64,000 bases of DNA from JAEMQF01 sp963850525 (lineage in GTDB: Bacteria; Pseudomonadota; Gammaproteobacteria; Burkholderiales; Burkholderiaceae_C). This document shows, piece by piece, positions 63,327 to 64,000 of this stretch (within the stretch, counting starts at the first letter, position 1; each line of letters starts with the position of its first letter). Made by a program: the position numbers and the translations under genes. The stretch spans positions 1,116,001 to 1,180,000 of the forward strand of contig CAWKLQ010000004.1 of the NCBI GenBank assembly GCA_963850525.1, given 5' to 3'. The notes below the pieces were generated by a model. The model ran no database searches. It was not told the origin of the DNA and was given only the letters and a program-made list of their open reading frames with translations.

Positions 63327-63824
63327 TCAGGCCAGGTTGATGCTGCGGATGTCGAGGGCGAAGGGGCCGGCTTGCCGCGCGGCGATCATGAGCCCGACCT
63401 GGCGTATCCGCGCGGGGTCAATCGCGGGCGCACCCGGGACGGCGCGTCCGCGGAAGGTGGCGCTGAAGGCGGAGATCGGGAGGCGAAGGGCCTGCCAATT
63501 GCCGCCTGTGGGCGCGAAGCTGGACTGGTAGTTCAGGCTGTCGAAGCCGTCGTCGGTGACGAGGCTCAGCTTGAACTGCTTGTTATCGCCACGCACCTCG
63601 ATCAAGCAGGCCTCGGCGCCTGGGCGCCCCATGGATCTTGCGGTGGAGCGCACGGAGGCGAAGCCGCCGTTCTGCGCGAGCGAGACCTCTCCTTCGAAGA
63701 CAGCATGGCCGGCCGCGTCGTGGCGCAGTCGGCTGCGCGACACGCCGCCCATCACGCGGTCGTCGATCGCAGACCAGGCGTCGGCCGCCGTTGGAACGCT
63801 GAAATCGAACAGGACGATGGGCAT
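63327..63824 (-). CDS. CIA30-family protein
   Basis: 165 residues. The text FDFSVPTAADAWSAIDDRVMGGVSRSRL with GHAVFEGEVSLAQNGGFASVRS and the C-terminal IRQVGLMIAARQAGPFALDIRSI are typical of the complex I intermediate-associated protein 30 family (a jelly-roll, NmrA-linked in some members). In bacteria the role is unknown. It is transcribed convergently with the RadC-type gene and co-directionally with the partial gene at the window edge. Confidence 0.85.
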   Translation of the reverse strand: MPIVLFDFSVPTAADAWSAIDDRVMGGVSRSRLRHDAAGHAVFEGEVSLAQNGGFASVRSTARSMGRPGAEACLIEVRGDNKQFKLSLVTDDGFDSLNYQSSFAPTGGNWQALRLPISAFSATFRGRAVPGAPAIDPARIRQVGLMIAARQAGPFALDIRSINLA

Positions 63825-63861
63825 CGATGGCTCGCCACTTGGCTTCCGGGGATGCGCTGGC

Positions 63862-64000
63862 CTACAGCGGGATCTGGCGCGTGGCCGTGATGAAAGCCTG
63901 GTCGCCTTCGCGCACGACCTTGCCGCAGAGAACGCGGGTGTCGTCCAACCACTCGACCGAGCGCGGACTCTTCAGCGGATCCACCGCCTTGATGACGAAG
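63862..64000 (-). CDS. Unknown protein, C-terminal fragment at window edge
   Basis: The minus-strand frame ends at a TAG at 63862-63864 and continues to the window edge, giving about 45 C-terminal residues including SPRSVEWLDDTRVLCGKVV and ending in TATRQIPL. No family recognised. The start lies beyond the window. Confidence 0.55.
   Translation of the reverse strand, partial: FVIKAVDPLKSPRSVEWLDDTRVLCGKVVREGDQAFITATRQIPL

Overview
The window is high-GC, gene-dense chromosomal DNA of a betaproteobacterium, most likely order Burkholderiales (Rubrivivax/Leptothrix/Comamonadaceae side). This is inferred from conserved gene orders (yadG-yadH-ibaG-murA-his; lolB-ispE-tRNA-Gln-prs-rplY-pth) and from an intergenic GCCCCCTC/GGGGGGC repeat that I associate with these groups. 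No rRNA or CRISPR array was seen.

Layout. (1) 1-4.45 kb: a peptide/oligopeptide ABC importer (partial binding protein, two permeases, two ATPases). (2) 4.8-11.8 kb: an unusual redox cluster with a multi-haem c-type lipoprotein, a 1064-residue fusion of a DUF318-like permease with VCBS/FG-GAP repeats and an ASPIC/UnbV domain, and a membrane-anchored iron-sulfur flavoprotein. (3) 11.9-14.6 kb: a CpxP/Spy-like lipoprotein with an OmpR-type regulator and sensor kinase. (4) 14.6-18.2 kb: a TPR protein, a TetR regulator, a YadGH-type ABC exporter and a BolA-family protein. (5) 18.2-25.6 kb: murA and hisGDCBHAF, with a 32-bp tandem duplication at the murA-hisG junction that creates two coupled mini-ORFs. 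(6) 25.5-34.3 kb: rsmD, coaD, a ferredoxin, then on the minus strand the TPR-lolB-ispE-tRNA-Gln-prs-rplY-pth block, and mutM. (7) 34.5-43.2 kb: a dynamin-like GTPase, a 264-bp nested inverted-repeat element, mutY, and rapZ, recN, nadK and hrcA. (8) 43.3-44.6 kb: a His-rich exported protein with a HupE/UreJ-like membrane protein.

(9) 44.6-62.3 kb is an accessory island next to a CAT-anticodon tRNA. Eight minus-strand genes run in one direction: an unknown protein with a C-terminal hydrophobic segment, a small unknown protein, a 1871-residue ankyrin-repeat protein, a HEPN-like protein, a YhaO/SbcD-like nuclease, a YhaN/SbcC-like ATPase, a low-GC orphan, and an 854-residue protein combining an alpha-CTD-like helical domain, a sigma region 4-like HTH and several HARE-type winged helices. 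A divergent WYL-domain regulator faces them across an intergenic region with two copies of one inverted repeat. My reading is a WYL-controlled nucleic-acid-targeting defence or stress system; this composition is not one I recognise. (10) 62.3-64 kb: a structured leader, a RadC-type JAB protein, a CIA30-family protein and a truncated unknown gene.

All functions are inferred from reading translated sequence. No database search was run.
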